48,755 bases of DNA from Ruminococcaceae bacterium UBA5905 (GTDB taxonomy: Bacteria; Bacillota; Clostridia; Oscillospirales; Acutalibacteraceae), in the NCBI GenBank assembly GCA_002431285.1, contig DJEF01000047.1, positions 1,009 to 49,763 on the forward strand, read 5' to 3'. Numbering within the stretch: position 1 is the stretch's first letter; every line of letters starts with the position of its first letter. Positions 1 through 8,424 of the stretch are shown one piece after another. Under the pieces are notes generated by a model. The model was given only the letters and a program-made list of their open reading frames with translations. It did not search any database and was not told the origin of the DNA. A program made the position numbers and the translations under genes.

Positions 1-731
1 GCGGAGAAATAATAGACGATCTGGGGCAGCAGCCGTCCCCAATTGATGGAATTTGCGCTGGAAAAACGCATCCCGTGCCGCTCCAGTGCGTCGATCATAT
101 CCGGATCGGTGAACAGCGCCTTTACGCCGGTCTGCGCATCGTCGAAATTGCCCCGCAGCGCGCATACGCCAACATTGGCGCCCTCCTGCGTCACCATCTG
201 GAGGCGCTGCATCTCGCTGACGCCCTCGCTGGGATAGAACACCAGGATCTTCGTATCCGGTACATCCCGGAACCCCTCCAGCGCCGCCTTGCCGGTATCG
301 CCGGAGGTGGCCACCAGAATGACGATCTGTTCGCCGGGCGCCGTCTTTTGCACCGCCGTGCGCATGAAATGCGGCAGAATTTGCAGCGCCATGTCCTTGA
401 AGGCGCAGGTGGGACCGTGCCACAGCTCCAGCATATGCACCCCGTCGCCAAGGGGATGCAGAGGAGCGATGGCCGGGGTGTCGAATTGAGCGCCGTATGC
501 GCTGTCGGCGCAGGCGGCGATTTCCTCAGCGGAAAAGTCCGTCAGAAACAGCGGCAGGATCCGCTTCGCCCGCTCGGCATAGGACAGGGGCAACAGTTCC
601 TGCAGGAACGCCGCATCCACGGCGGGCAGCTCCGTCGGCACGAACAGGCCGCCCTCCGGAGAGATGCCTCGGGCGATGGCCTGCGCGGCCGATACACGGA
701 TCTGATGGTCTCTGGTGCTTGAATACTGCAT
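1..731 (-). CDS. thrC: Threonine synthase, 5' part (runs off left edge)
   Basis: Pyridoxal-phosphate enzyme that converts O-phosphohomoserine to threonine, the last step of threonine synthesis. About 243 residues are visible. They begin MQYSSTRDHQIRVS, followed by the family's ARGISPEGGLFVP segment, and the PLP lysine motif GPTCAFKDMALQ puts the Schiff-base lysine near residue 112. ATSGDTGKAALEGF is the phosphate-binding loop typical of threonine synthases. The start ATG at 731 has an AGAGGAAAG-type ribosome binding site. The 3' end lies outside the window. It follows the M19 peptidase gene after a 239-base gap, so it may have its own promoter, but I cannot point to one with confidence. Confidence 0.95.
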   Translation of the reverse strand, partial: MQYSSTRDHQIRVSAAQAIARGISPEGGLFVPTELPAVDAAFLQELLPLSYAERAKRILPLFLTDFSAEEIAACADSAYGAQFDTPAIAPLHPLGDGVHMLELWHGPTCAFKDMALQILPHFMRTAVQKTAPGEQIVILVATSGDTGKAALEGFRDVPDTKILVFYPSEGVSEMQRLQMVTQEGANVGVCALRGNFDDAQTGVKALFTDPDMIDALERHGMRFSSANSINWGRLLPQIVYYFS

Positions 732-970
732 AGTCTTTCCTCTTTTCTTATAGACACAGCCATCGGGATACGGCCGTTCCGAAAACGAATCCTCTCCCGT
801 TTGGTTTATTTATCCATTCAAGGTCATCGCCCACAATACGGCAACCTTGTTGCGTTCCGCGGATCTCATCGCGGAGAATCCGTCTCGTTCAAATCAGAGA
901 ATCACGGCAAACCGCGCCAGCGGTGGATCGCCCGAACTCAAAACACTTTCTAAAGCAACACACACGCAGT
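732..970 (-). other. Intergenic region upstream of thrC
   Basis: About 240 bases without a credible gene. A short inverted repeat TCCGCG/CGCGGA (856-875) is present. I looked for a T-box leader (the AGGGUGGNACCGCG core), which would suit a threonine gene, and did not find one. A TATAAG box lies just upstream of the thrC ribosome binding site, but without a good -35 partner. Confidence 0.4.
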
Positions 971-1930
971 TCAGTCGGAGGGCGGTCGTATCCCGGCAGT
1001 TTTATCCGCGGTTTCCGCCTGTCGGGCGGTAAAGAATCGCCGGGCATTCTCAAAGAATAACCCATCCAGCAGCGGCCGGTCGAACCCCATCCCCCGCAGA
1101 CGCTCATACAGCTGTGGCAATCCGGACACGCCGCCGACAGAAAGTCGGGGCATCCCGTCAAAGTCACTGCCGAGGCAAACCGTCCCCTCGCCGCCCAGCT
1201 CCAGAAAATGCCGCCAGTGCGCCGCGAAAGCCGCCGTCAGGTCCTCTCCCTCTCCGCAGCCGAGATGAGGAGCGTATAGATTCAGCCCTACCAGACCGCC
1301 GGTCCGGACGATCGCCCGGAACTGATCATCGGTGAGATTCCTCCGGTGTGGGCAGACCGCGGCGGCATCGGAATGGGTAGCCAGCACCGGCTGATCGGTC
1401 TGCTCCAGCAGTTCCCAGAAGCCGCGCTCATTGAGGTGGGATACGTCCGGCAGAATCCGCCGCGCATCCATGCGTCGCAACGCCGCCCGTCCCCGATCGG
1501 TCAATCCCCGGTCGGCATCCCCCATGCAGCCGGACGCCCAGTCGTTGTCCCCGTTCCACGTCAAAGACAGAACCTGCACACCGTGATCTGCCAGCCGATC
1601 AATTGCATCGGGCGTATCCGCCAGCATACCGCCGTTCTCCACCGACAGGATCGCCTCGCAGATCGCCGCCGCCTCGTCCGGAAGCCCGTGCCGCAGCACG
1701 GTAAACTCCGTCGGGTTTTCCCGCTCCCAGCGTTCCGCCGTATCCAGCAGACCGAAACAGACGGCCGCCGGGTCGGCGGCATCCTCCGGGATGAACGCCG
1801 CAAAGGTCTGGACCCAACGCTCCAGACCGGCCCCCTCCGTCAAACTGACACAGCCGGAATTCCGGCCGATGCCCTCGCCGGCATAATACCCCAGTCCCAG
1901 GGTGTCGCAATGTAAATCAAAAAGCCGCAT
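971..1930 (-). CDS. Membrane dipeptidase, peptidase M19 (renal dipeptidase-like)
   Basis: Zinc dipeptidase of the M19 family, expected to hydrolyse dipeptides, including ones with a D-residue. The product is 319 residues, normal for the family. It starts MRLFDLHCDT, where His7 and Asp9 form the first HxD metal site. SVENGG supplies the bridging glutamate, and DVSHLN and ATHSDA supply further metal-binding histidines. I chose the ATG at 1930: the open frame continues upstream but only into yraN, which this start overlaps by 14 bases. There is no signal peptide, so the enzyme is probably cytoplasmic. It is the last overlapping member of the rplS-led group. Confidence 0.93.
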   Translation of the reverse strand: MRLFDLHCDTLGLGYYAGEGIGRNSGCVSLTEGAGLERWVQTFAAFIPEDAADPAAVCFGLLDTAERWERENPTEFTVLRHGLPDEAAAICEAILSVENGGMLADTPDAIDRLADHGVQVLSLTWNGDNDWASGCMGDADRGLTDRGRAALRRMDARRILPDVSHLNERGFWELLEQTDQPVLATHSDAAAVCPHRRNLTDDQFRAIVRTGGLVGLNLYAPHLGCGEGEDLTAAFAAHWRHFLELGGEGTVCLGSDFDGMPRLSVGGVSGLPQLYERLRGMGFDRPLLDGLFFENARRFFTARQAETADKTAGIRPPSD

Positions 1931-2303
1931 CCAAGTTCCCCGCCTCGAAAGCACCGGGAATGTGTCGGATGTGCAGCGCCCGCAGAGGGTTCTGCGGATC
2001 GGTGACTACCTCCATCACATCAAACCGGGGCTGTCCTTCCACGGACTCATTCATCAGATACAGCGCCGCCGTGTGGATAAGCCGCTTCTGCTTGGCAGCT
2101 GTGACGGCCTCCTTCGGCGCATACATCCCATCCGAGCGGCGGGTCTTCACCTCCACAAAGGCAATATACGGCCCATCCTGCGCGATTATGTCCACCTCGC
2201 CCAGACGACAGCGATAATTGGAGGCCAGGATCCGATAGCCCTGATCCCGCAGATACCGGGCCGCCAGCACCTCACCGGCGGCTCCCTTGGACGGCGCCGC
2301 CAT
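1917..2303 (-). CDS. YraN family protein (UPF0102), putative endonuclease fold
   Basis: A 128-residue protein of the YraN/UPF0102 family, which has a restriction-endonuclease-like (Holliday-junction-resolvase-like) fold. Its cellular role is not settled. Family features visible are GAAGEVLAARYLRDQGY near the N-terminus, the RLGEVDIIAQDG segment with the D-I-I active-site-like aspartate, and FVEVKTRRSDGMY with the ExK motif. It overlaps rnhB by one base and the M19 gene by 14 bases. Position right after rnhB is the usual Firmicutes order, which supports translational coupling. Confidence 0.93.
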   Translation of the reverse strand: MAAPSKGAAGEVLAARYLRDQGYRILASNYRCRLGEVDIIAQDGPYIAFVEVKTRRSDGMYAPKEAVTAAKQKRLIHTAALYLMNESVEGQPRFDVMEVVTDPQNPLRALHIRHIPGAFEAGNLDAAF

Positions 2304-2911
2304 CAGCGACTCTCCCCCAGTATCTTTGTCAGAAAACTGCGGCGATGAATGGGACAGAGGCCCAACTCCCGCAGAGCGGCGGTATGGGCGGCCGTGCCGT
2401 AGCCCTTATGCACCGCAAAGCCATAGCCCGGGTACAGGGCGTCCATCTCCCGCATGACCCGATCCCGGGAGACCTTTGCCAGAATGGACGCCGCGCCGAT
2501 GGACGCTGACAAGGCATCGCCCTTGATGACGCACTCCCCGGGAACCGGCAGCTGCGGCGGCAGCCGGTTGCCGTCAATAAGGGCATACCGCACCCGGTCG
2601 CCCAGCCCGGCGACCGCCCGGCACATGGCCAGATACGTTGCCTGCAGAATATTGATTTCCTCAATTTCCTCCACGGTGGCAGACGCCACGCTGAAAGCGA
2701 CCGCCTCAGCGCAAATGGCGTCGAACAGCGCTTCCCGTTTCTTCTCGCTGAGTTTCTTGGAGTCGTTGATCCCGGCAATGGGACGGTCCGGATCCAGAAT
2801 CACTGCCGCCGCATATACCGGACCGGCCAACGGCCCCCGTCCGGCCTCATCCACTCCGCAGAACGCCGGATGGCTCGCCCGCACCGCGGCGTCAAATTCC
2901 TCATTCGTCAT
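2303..2911 (-). CDS. rnhB: Ribonuclease HII
   Basis: Removes RNA from RNA:DNA hybrids and single misincorporated ribonucleotides from DNA. The 202-residue length matches the family. [16 protein letters not shown] carries the first Asp-Glu pair of the metal site, [13 protein letters not shown] is the family's DSK motif, and ALIDGN and SILAKVSRD hold the later conserved residues. The start overlaps the rbgA 3' end by 11 bases and the stop overlaps the yraN start by one base, so the three are surely cotranscribed. Confidence 0.97.
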   Translation of the reverse strand: MTNEEFDAAVRASHPAFCGVDEAGRGPLAGPVYAAAVILDPDRPIAGINDSKKLSEKKREALFDAICAEAVAFSVASATVEEIEEINILQATYLAMCRAVAGLGDRVRYALIDGNRLPPQLPVPGECVIKGDALSASIGAASILAKVSRDRVMREMDALYPGYGFAVHKGYGTAAHTAALRELGLCPIHRRSFLTKILGESR

Positions 2912-3860
2912 GAGTTACACCTCCCGGCGGTTCCTCTAAGGTCATGCGCCCGATCTTGCCGCCCCGGTATTCGTCCAGCAGCATGATGGCCGCCCGCTCG
3001 GTATTCACCTCGCCGCCGGACACCAGCATCCCCCGCTTTCGGGCGATGAGCTGCAACAGCTCATAGGCGTCCTCCGGCAGCGCTCCCTCCAGCTTATACC
3101 GCTCGGTCAGCTGCGCCGGATAGTGCTGTGCCAGGATTTTCAGCAGCTCGCAGGCCATCTCCTCCAGATCCAGCACCTGATCCCGAATAGCCCCGGTGAA
3201 GGCTAAATGCAGCGCCGCGGTGTGATCCTCAAACTTCGGCCACAGCACACCGGGCGTATCCAGCAGCTGCGCCCCCTCCACCACGAACCATTGATTGGTG
3301 CGGGTTACGCCGGGACGGTCCTCCACCTTTGCCTTGCCGCCCTTATTGAGTCGGTTGATAAAGGAGCTTTTCCCCACATTGGGAATGCCCACGATCATCG
3401 CCCGGATGGCACGGTGCATCCCCTTTTCTTCCCAGCGGGCCACACTGTCCCGCAGCAATTCCCGCAGAGCGGGCATGAATGCCTGCACACCCTTGCCGCT
3501 CTTACAGTCCACCGGCACCGCGGGAATTCCGCGCTCCTTATAGTAGGCCACCCATCGGGCGGTGGCGGCGCTGTCCGCCAGATCCGCCTTATTGAAGATC
3601 AGCAGCCGGGGCTTGCGTCCCACCCAGCGATCCAGTTCCGGATTGCGGCTGCTGTCCGGGATGCGGGCATCCACAATCTCCACCACCGCATCCACCAGCT
3701 TAAGGCTCTCCTGAATCTTCCGCCGGGTCCGCGCCATATGACCGGGGAACCACTGGATGCTCTCCGCTGCCGGACGGCTGTCCGTCCGGGGCCGGGGCGA
3801 TTTCCGCTGCCAGTTATTATTGGAGCCGCCCGGCTTACCTTTTTTGCGATTATTTGCCAT
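2901..3860 (-). CDS. rbgA: Ribosome biogenesis GTPase RbgA (YlqF)
   Basis: Circularly permuted GTPase that helps late assembly of the 50S subunit. The motif order is permuted as expected: G4 (FNKADL, about residues 89-94) precedes G1 ([12 protein letters not shown], about 158-169), then DRPGVT and DTPGV for G2/G3. A basic, low-complexity N-terminal tail of about 33 residues precedes the usual start region, [11 protein letters not shown]. The ATG at 3860 was chosen because the upstream part of the frame lies inside lepB, and its tail codes for the familiar [12 protein letters not shown]. The gene overlaps both lepB (11 bases) and rnhB (11 bases). Confidence 0.96.
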   Translation of the reverse strand: MANNRKKGKPGGSNNNWQRKSPRPRTDSRPAAESIQWFPGHMARTRRKIQESLKLVDAVVEIVDARIPDSSRNPELDRWVGRKPRLLIFNKADLADSAATARWVAYYKERGIPAVPVDCKSGKGVQAFMPALRELLRDSVARWEEKGMHRAIRAMIVGIPNVGKSSFINRLNKGGKAKVEDRPGVTRTNQWFVVEGAQLLDTPGVLWPKFEDHTAALHLAFTGAIRDQVLDLEEMACELLKILAQHYPAQLTERYKLEGALPEDAYELLQLIARKRGMLVSGGEVNTERAAIMLLDEYRGGKIGRMTLEEPPGGVTHDE

Positions 3861-4425
3861 CTCCGTCTCCCTCGTATCCGATCTGCCGTACCCAACCGGC
3901 GGTATCCCCCGGCCACAAACGCAGCACCACCACACCGGCCACATTCTCCGTGGAGAACGCTCCCAGCATCCGGCTGTCCTTGGATTCCGGCCGGTTATCG
4001 CCCATAGCAAAGATACACCCCTCCGGCACCGTATACGGTGATGCGCAGCCAAAAGAAGGGGTGAATCCACCCCGCACATACGGCTCATCCAGCGCCACGC
4101 CGTTGCGGGTCACAACGCCGGTCTCATCGTCAAATTCCAGCACATCTCCCGCCAGCCCGATGACCCGTTTGATCAGAGGCTGTTCGCCGACGCGGTTGAT
4201 CACCACCACATCGCCCCGCCGGACGGTATAGAACCGACTGACCATGATCAGCCGATCTCCATTCTGAAAAGTATCGGTCATAGACACGCCATCCACGCTC
4301 ATCACCCGAAACAGGAGCATGAACACCAAAGCCACCGCCACCAGCGCCGATACCAGCGCCGACATCCATTCATAGCCGCTCACCAACCACTTGGGCTGCT
4401 GCACCGCCGCATCCTTCTGTTCCAT
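3850..4425 (-). CDS. lepB: Signal peptidase I (downstream copy of a tandem pair)
   Basis: Type I signal peptidase that cleaves signal peptides of exported proteins at the outer face of the membrane. The product is 191 residues. One membrane segment (about 21-40) is followed by the catalytic Ser48 in VDGVSMTDTF and the general-base Lys86 in PLIKRVIGLAGD, with box E GDNRPESKDSR near the end. The usual proline of the SM-x-PT motif is a Asp here (SMTDTF), which may alter the substrate pocket. The start at 4425 has GGGAG 8 bases upstream. It is 17 bases downstream of the second copy. Confidence 0.94.
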   Translation of the reverse strand: MEQKDAAVQQPKWLVSGYEWMSALVSALVAVALVFMLLFRVMSVDGVSMTDTFQNGDRLIMVSRFYTVRRGDVVVINRVGEQPLIKRVIGLAGDVLEFDDETGVVTRNGVALDEPYVRGGFTPSFGCASPYTVPEGCIFAMGDNRPESKDSRMLGAFSTENVAGVVVLRLWPGDTAGWVRQIGYEGDGDGK

Positions 4426-4442
4426 ACGCTCACTCCCACCGA

Positions 4443-5057
4443 TCACCGCTCGTCGGTGATCCAACCAAACTGATCCAGCGGCCAGACCCGCAGCTTCGCT
4501 ACCCCGACCACATCTTTCACCGAAACCAGACCCACCTCCGCCGAACGGCTATCCAGCGAAATCGCCCGGTTATCGCCCATGACAAAAATATATCCCTCCG
4601 GGATCGTCACCGGGCCGGAGAAATCCCGCAGCACCGTACTGCCGGTGATATACGGCTCGTCCAGCACCCGGCCGTTGACGGTCACGGTATAGTCCGGCAA
4701 TATATTGATGGTGTCGCCCGCCACCGCGATCACCCGTTTGATCAGCGGCTCCTTGACATAGCGATCCACCACCACCACATCTCCCGCCACGTAGCCGCCG
4801 CTCGCCGACAGCAGGATCAAACGGTCGCCATCATTCAGCGACGGCACCATGGATTCGCCATCCACTCCGACAATGCGGAACCAAAAGGTAAAAATCAGCA
4901 CCAGCACCGTCAATGCAGAGATCATCGCGCTGATCCAATCGTATGCAGGCGCCACTGTCCGCCGCCACCGTTTTTCGCGGCTTTCGGCCTTTCCGGTCAG
5001 CCGGCGCACAAGGCGACCCTCCGACTGCTCCTGTGCCGAATACTCCATACGCTCCAT
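4443..5057 (-). CDS. lepB: Signal peptidase I (upstream copy of a tandem pair)
   Basis: Second type I signal peptidase, 204 residues, about the same length and layout as its neighbour. It has a charged cytoplasmic N-terminus with many Arg/Lys, one membrane segment (about 41-60), catalytic Ser69 in GVDGESMVPSLNDGD, Lys107 in EPLIKRVIAVAGD and box E VMGDNRAISLDSR. This copy keeps the canonical SMxPS motif, so it is the more conventional of the two. The ATG at 5057 follows an AGAGG site. An extended -10 promoter lies about 50 bases upstream. Confidence 0.95.
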   Translation of the reverse strand: MERMEYSAQEQSEGRLVRRLTGKAESREKRWRRTVAPAYDWISAMISALTVLVLIFTFWFRIVGVDGESMVPSLNDGDRLILLSASGGYVAGDVVVVDRYVKEPLIKRVIAVAGDTINILPDYTVTVNGRVLDEPYITGSTVLRDFSGPVTIPEGYIFVMGDNRAISLDSRSAEVGLVSVKDVVGVAKLRVWPLDQFGWITDER

Positions 5058-5104
5058 TGTGTCCTCTTTTCCGTACCTGTTCGGTATAGATACTCTTACG
5101 GGAC

Positions 5105-5113
5105 AGTATAGCA
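5105..5113 (-). promoter_or_regulatory. Extended -10 promoter upstream of the lepB pair
   Basis: On the minus strand the sequence TGCTATACT forms an extended -10 (TGn plus TATACT). The -35 region 17 bases upstream is poor (TTTTCT), as is common for extended -10 promoters. It could give lepB-lepB-rbgA-rnhB transcripts independent of rplS. Confidence 0.45.
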
Positions 5114-5161
5114 CACCTCCGGCTAAAAGAAAAGAAAAATCTGCGAAAAAACGTATTTTCA

Positions 5162-5177
5162 GGGAAACGCATTTCCC
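5162..5177 (-). terminator. Hairpin after the deaminase gene, possible weak terminator
   Basis: On the minus strand GGGAAA-TGCG-TTTCCC forms a perfect 6-bp hairpin about 25 bases after the deaminase stop, followed by several T-rich runs. It lies upstream of the lepB promoter and may partly separate the two transcription units. Confidence 0.4.
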
Positions 5178-5202
5178 GGCACATCGGCGCCCCGTGCCCG
5201 GC

Positions 5203-5637
5203 TTAACGGGCGTCGGTCTGCCGATACCGCTCCTCACCCCACCATGCGGGCAGCAGCTCCGACAGTGTGACCGTCTCCCGCTTTTCATAGTCCACGAGAA
5301 TTTCCATCCGCCCATTCTCCGGCGACAGCTGCATGAAGAACTCACGGCAGGCCCCGCAGGGCATCCCGCTGCCGCCGCCGCACGGCGGCGCGTCCCGAAA
5401 AGCGATCATCCGCCGGACGACGGTCTGACCGCTGTTGACCAGCATATTCAGCGCCGCCACCCGCTCGGCACACAGATTCAGCACACCGCTGCAGCTCTCC
5501 ACACAGAAACCGGTATAGATGTCGCCGTTCCCGCTTTCCAGCGCACACACCACATGACGGGCATAGATAAACGGCGTCACATCCCCCTGACGGTACAACC
5601 CCTTGGCCTTTTGATACAGCTGCTCCCAGATATCCAT
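5203..5637 (-). CDS. Cytidine deaminase-like protein
   Basis: Member of the zinc-dependent cytidine/blasticidin deaminase superfamily, 144 residues. The zinc site is clear: CAE at 56-58 (Cys56 ligand, Glu58 proton shuttle) and PCGAC with Cys94 and Cys97. The stretch that normally reads FxVGAAL in classical cytidine deaminases is FIYARHVVCAL here, so the substrate may differ from cytidine. Classical Cdd (pyrimidine salvage) is the best guess, with other nucleosides possible. The start at 5637 has a GGGAG site. It sits between rplS and the lepB pair, where most Firmicutes have nothing. Confidence 0.82.
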   Translation of the reverse strand: MDIWEQLYQKAKGLYRQGDVTPFIYARHVVCALESGNGDIYTGFCVESCSGVLNLCAERVAALNMLVNSGQTVVRRMIAFRDAPPCGGGSGMPCGACREFFMQLSPENGRMEILVDYEKRETVTLSELLPAWWGEERYRQTDAR

Positions 5638-5667
5638 ACACACGCTCCCACTCTCCGATTTCCCTGA

Positions 5668-5701
5668 TGAAAAGAAGAAAGGGACTGTAAACAGCCCCTT
5701 T
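5668..5701 (-). terminator. Rho-independent terminator of rplS
   Basis: On the minus strand the arms AAAGGGGCTG and CAGTCCCTTT pair with a TTTA loop and one A/C mismatch, and CTTCTTTTC follows. It starts 17 bases after the rplS stop, so rplS probably has mostly its own transcript. Confidence 0.75.
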
Positions 5702-5717
5702 CTCCGCCAATGCATTC

Positions 5718-6062
5718 TTATTTGATGAGTTCCTTGACCTTCGAGGCCTTGCCCACGCGGTCACGCAGGTAGTACAGCTTGCTGCGGCGCACTTTACCGT
5801 TGCGGATCACTTTCACAGCCGCCACATTGGGGCTATGCAGCGGGAACACACGCTCCACGCCCACACCGTAGGATACCCGGCGCACCGTAAAGGTCTCGGC
5901 AACGCCGCTGCCCTTCTTCGCGATGACCGTGCCCTCAAAGGCCTGGATACGCTCCCGGTCACCTTCGCGGATCTTTACGTCCACGCGCACCGTGTCGCCC
6001 ACGGAAAACGCAGGCACGGTCTCCTTGATGCTGCCCTCAGCAATCAACTTCAATGCATCCAT
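5718..6062 (-). CDS. rplS: 50S ribosomal protein L19
   Basis: Component of the large ribosomal subunit at the interface with the 30S. The 114-residue length and the segments [52 protein letters not shown] and [17 protein letters not shown] are standard for the family. An AGGAGGAAAG site precedes the ATG. A promoter and a 130-base leader lie upstream, and a strong hairpin terminator follows. Confidence 0.98.
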   Translation of the reverse strand: MDALKLIAEGSIKETVPAFSVGDTVRVDVKIREGDRERIQAFEGTVIAKKGSGVAETFTVRRVSYGVGVERVFPLHSPNVAAVKVIRNGKVRRSKLYYLRDRVGKASKVKELIK

Positions 6063-6196
6063 CTTGACTTTCCTCCTAAAATTTCAGACATTCTTGCCGC
6101 ACCGCCACGGTCGGTAGAGGACTGCCCGCTTTAATGTCGTGCTTTCGCCTGGCATTAACCCCCACAGGGCACAAAATCCCCGCGGTCAAAAACACG
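6063..6196 (-). promoter_or_regulatory. Leader of rplS, candidate L19 autoregulatory leader
   Basis: The transcript predicted from the promoter at 6203-6231 has a 5' leader of about 130 bases. It contains a hairpin closed by TTAATG/CATTAA around a GCGAAAGC tetraloop-like element, and an AGGAGG ribosome binding site near its 3' end. L19 leaders that bind L19 are known in Firmicutes (Rfam L19_leader). Membership here is inferred from position and hairpin only. Confidence 0.45.
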
Positions 6197-6202
6197 TCTG
6201 GT

Positions 6203-6231
6203 ATTGTAGCATGTTCTCTACCAAAATGCAA
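6203..6231 (-). promoter_or_regulatory. Promoter of rplS
   Basis: On the minus strand -35 TTGCAT, a 17-base spacer and -10 TACAAT. Transcription should start near 6196, giving the L19 leader. Confidence 0.75.
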
Positions 6232-6262
6232 GTGTTTTTTTGCAAAAAAGTGAAAAACCCCG

Positions 6263-6289
6263 CAAAAAGGTCGGGACAGCGCCGCTGTC
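6263..6289 (-). terminator. Terminator of the murD-ynbB operon
   Basis: On the minus strand GACAGC-GGC-GCTGTC forms a hairpin, followed by CCGACC and five T. It lies about 100 bases after the YnbB-like stop and just before the rplS promoter. The spacer between stem and T-run is longer than usual. Confidence 0.45.
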
Positions 6290-6388
6290 GCCGTCACGCG
6301 ATCGGCCGATCGACCGCTGCATCCCTCTTCCGCAGGAGGCTTTCACCGCCATACAGACCGCCCGGCTCCCTCACAGTCTCCCGCACAA

Positions 6389-7666
6389 TTACAGCGTAAG
6401 GCAGCCTTCCTCCAGCATCGACTGGGCCGCCAGCAGCACGCCGATGCGGCCGCTGGCGTAATTCAGTCCGCCCTGCATATAGGCCGCATACGGCTCCCGC
6501 AGCGGCGCATCCGCCGACAGCTCGATGGACGAACCGTTGGTGAACGCGCCGGCCGCCATGATAACTTTGCTGACATAACCCGGCTGCTCCGACGGCTCCG
6601 GCACCACAAAGGAATCCACCGGCGCGCCCTTCTGCATCCCACGGCAAAAAGCGATCAGCGACGGTTCATCCCGCAGCAGGATCGTCTGGATGATATCGCC
6701 CCGGTATTCCTCCGGGCGGGGACTGACCGTATAGCCCAGCGCCTGAAACAGCCCGGAGGCAAACACCGCCGTTTTCATGGCCTCGCCGACCACGTGGGGC
6801 GCATGGAACAGTCCCATATACAGACTACGGGTATGCCCCAGAGAAGCGCCGACCTCCCGCCCCAGTCCGGGCGTAGTCATACGATAGGCGCACTGCTCGA
6901 TGCAGGCGGCCGTACCGCACATATAGCCGCCGTTGGGCGCGATCCCGCCGCCGAGATTCTTGATCAGCGACCCGGCGATCAGATCCACGCCGACCTGGGT
7001 AGGCTCCAGTTTTTCCGTAAACTCGCCGTAGCAGTTATCGGCAAAGATGGTCACATCCGGCCGCACCTGCCGCACCGCCTCCACGATGCGGCGGATCCCG
7101 TCCACGGTCAGCGACGGGCGGGTGTTATACCCCCGGGAGCGCTGAATATGCACCAGCTTTATGGTGGGGTCCTCCCGCAGCGCCGCCTGAATGCCGGGAA
7201 GATCCGGCGCCTGCTGCTCATTGAGCGGCACCTCCCGGTAAGCAACGCCGTATTCCGCCAGCGAACCGGCGCAGGGCACCTTATGCCCGATCACCTGCTC
7301 CAGCGTATCGTAGGGCGCACCGGTAGCCGCCAGCAGCGTATCGCCGGGGCGCAGCATGGCATACAGCGCAATGGCGATCGCGTGGGTGCCGGAAACGATG
7401 CTGTGGCGGATCAGCGCATCCTCCGCCCCCATGATATCCGCCAGTATGGCGTCCAGCGCATCCCGGCCGCGGTCGCCGTTGCCGTACCCGGTGGTGGGCA
7501 TGAAATGGCTCTCGCTCACCCGATGGCGAATGAAGGCGGACAGCACCTTCTGCTGGTTATATGTAGAAATCTCCTCGATGCGGGCAAACGTTTCCTTCGT
7601 TTGAGCATCCACCCTGTCGGCCAGCTCTGCCAGCCGGGGGTCCACCTGAAAAAATGTCGTATCCAT
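6389..7666 (-). CDS. YnbB-type PLP enzyme (methionine gamma-lyase family / aluminum resistance protein)
   Basis: Fold-type I PLP enzyme of the Met_gamma_lyase family (PF06838), 425 residues, related to B. subtilis YnbB. The physiological reaction is not established; cystathionine- or methionine-lyase activity is a family-level guess. Visible features are the substrate loop MPTTGYGNGDRGRD, SGTHAIAIALYAML, the cofactor-binding aspartate in FADNCYGEF and the Schiff-base Lys236 in GSLIKNLGGGIAPNGG. AGGAGAG precedes the ATG. It is the last gene of the murD operon, 26 bases after the GNAT gene. Confidence 0.9.
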   Translation of the reverse strand: MDTTFFQVDPRLAELADRVDAQTKETFARIEEISTYNQQKVLSAFIRHRVSESHFMPTTGYGNGDRGRDALDAILADIMGAEDALIRHSIVSGTHAIAIALYAMLRPGDTLLAATGAPYDTLEQVIGHKVPCAGSLAEYGVAYREVPLNEQQAPDLPGIQAALREDPTIKLVHIQRSRGYNTRPSLTVDGIRRIVEAVRQVRPDVTIFADNCYGEFTEKLEPTQVGVDLIAGSLIKNLGGGIAPNGGYMCGTAACIEQCAYRMTTPGLGREVGASLGHTRSLYMGLFHAPHVVGEAMKTAVFASGLFQALGYTVSPRPEEYRGDIIQTILLRDEPSLIAFCRGMQKGAPVDSFVVPEPSEQPGYVSKVIMAAGAFTNGSSIELSADAPLREPYAAYMQGGLNYASGRIGVLLAAQSMLEEGCLTL

Positions 7667-7692
7667 GTGTTTCTCTCCTGAACTTCAGTATT

Positions 7693-8424
7693 TTACGATA
7701 TGCGTATCTCCGCCCAGCCCTCATCGGCGGGGGCAAAGCCCAGGCGGGCATACAGTCGTTCGGCCGCCCCGTCCGTCGGCGCGATCCACATCGTCCGCTT
7801 GTCCGACAGGCGGGACAGCAGGGCCGTCACACACCGGGAGGCCAGCCCTCTGCGCCGAAACGACGGCTCCGTCACCACCCCGCCGATCACTGCCGCCGAC
7901 TGGGATTCCGCCACGGTCATGGCCATGCTCACCGGGCGGCCGTCCGCGCAGCACACCGCCACATGACACGCCTCGTGGCGCAGCCGATGGGACACATCCA
8001 CATACCAGCTGTCGAAGGGTGGCAGAGCAGAAAAACCGGTTTGCAGCAACGGGTACAGCATCGGCAGCCGATAGGCCGGTTCATCCGGGGCGACCGGCGG
8101 CCACACGCCTGTAAAACGCATGAGCCCGCCATACGACACAGCGCCGTGCAACACCGCCGCCAGCGCCCGCCCGGTCACGCCGTCCGTGCGCAGCAGCCGC
8201 AAACCGGGCAGCAGACGCAAAAACGCCACCCACTCCTCCGACAGCGCTCCCGGGGCATCCAGCACAGCGATCCCGTCCAAAAACGCCAGGGCCGCTCCCG
8301 CCTCGTCCGCAAAGAACTGCACCAGATTCGACTCCCCATAGGCTTTGTGCAATCCATGGATCCGCGCGGCACATTCCGTATCCCGCTCGGCGGGCAGATC
8401 GCGGCCTGCAACGGAACGGATCAT
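7693..8424 (-). CDS. GNAT family N-acetyltransferase
   Basis: Acetyl-CoA-dependent acetyltransferase of 243 residues; the substrate is not predictable. The GNAT core is C-terminal: the beta-strand SMAMTVAESQSAAVIGGVVT is followed by the acetyl-CoA loop SFRRRGLASRC (R/Q-x-x-G-x-A) and the terminal LYARLGFAPADE. The N-terminal 130 residues look like a degenerate second GNAT-like half, common in longer members. Its ATG overlaps the M42 stop in an ATGA (4 bases), so translation is coupled. Confidence 0.85.
   Translation of the reverse strand: MIRSVAGRDLPAERDTECAARIHGLHKAYGESNLVQFFADEAGAALAFLDGIAVLDAPGALSEEWVAFLRLLPGLRLLRTDGVTGRALAAVLHGAVSYGGLMRFTGVWPPVAPDEPAYRLPMLYPLLQTGFSALPPFDSWYVDVSHRLRHEACHVAVCCADGRPVSMAMTVAESQSAAVIGGVVTEPSFRRRGLASRCVTALLSRLSDKRTMWIAPTDGAAERLYARLGFAPADEGWAEIRIS

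Noticed and set aside
732..970. T-box riboswitch upstream of thrC
   Set aside because: The conserved T-box core and specifier loop elements are not present.
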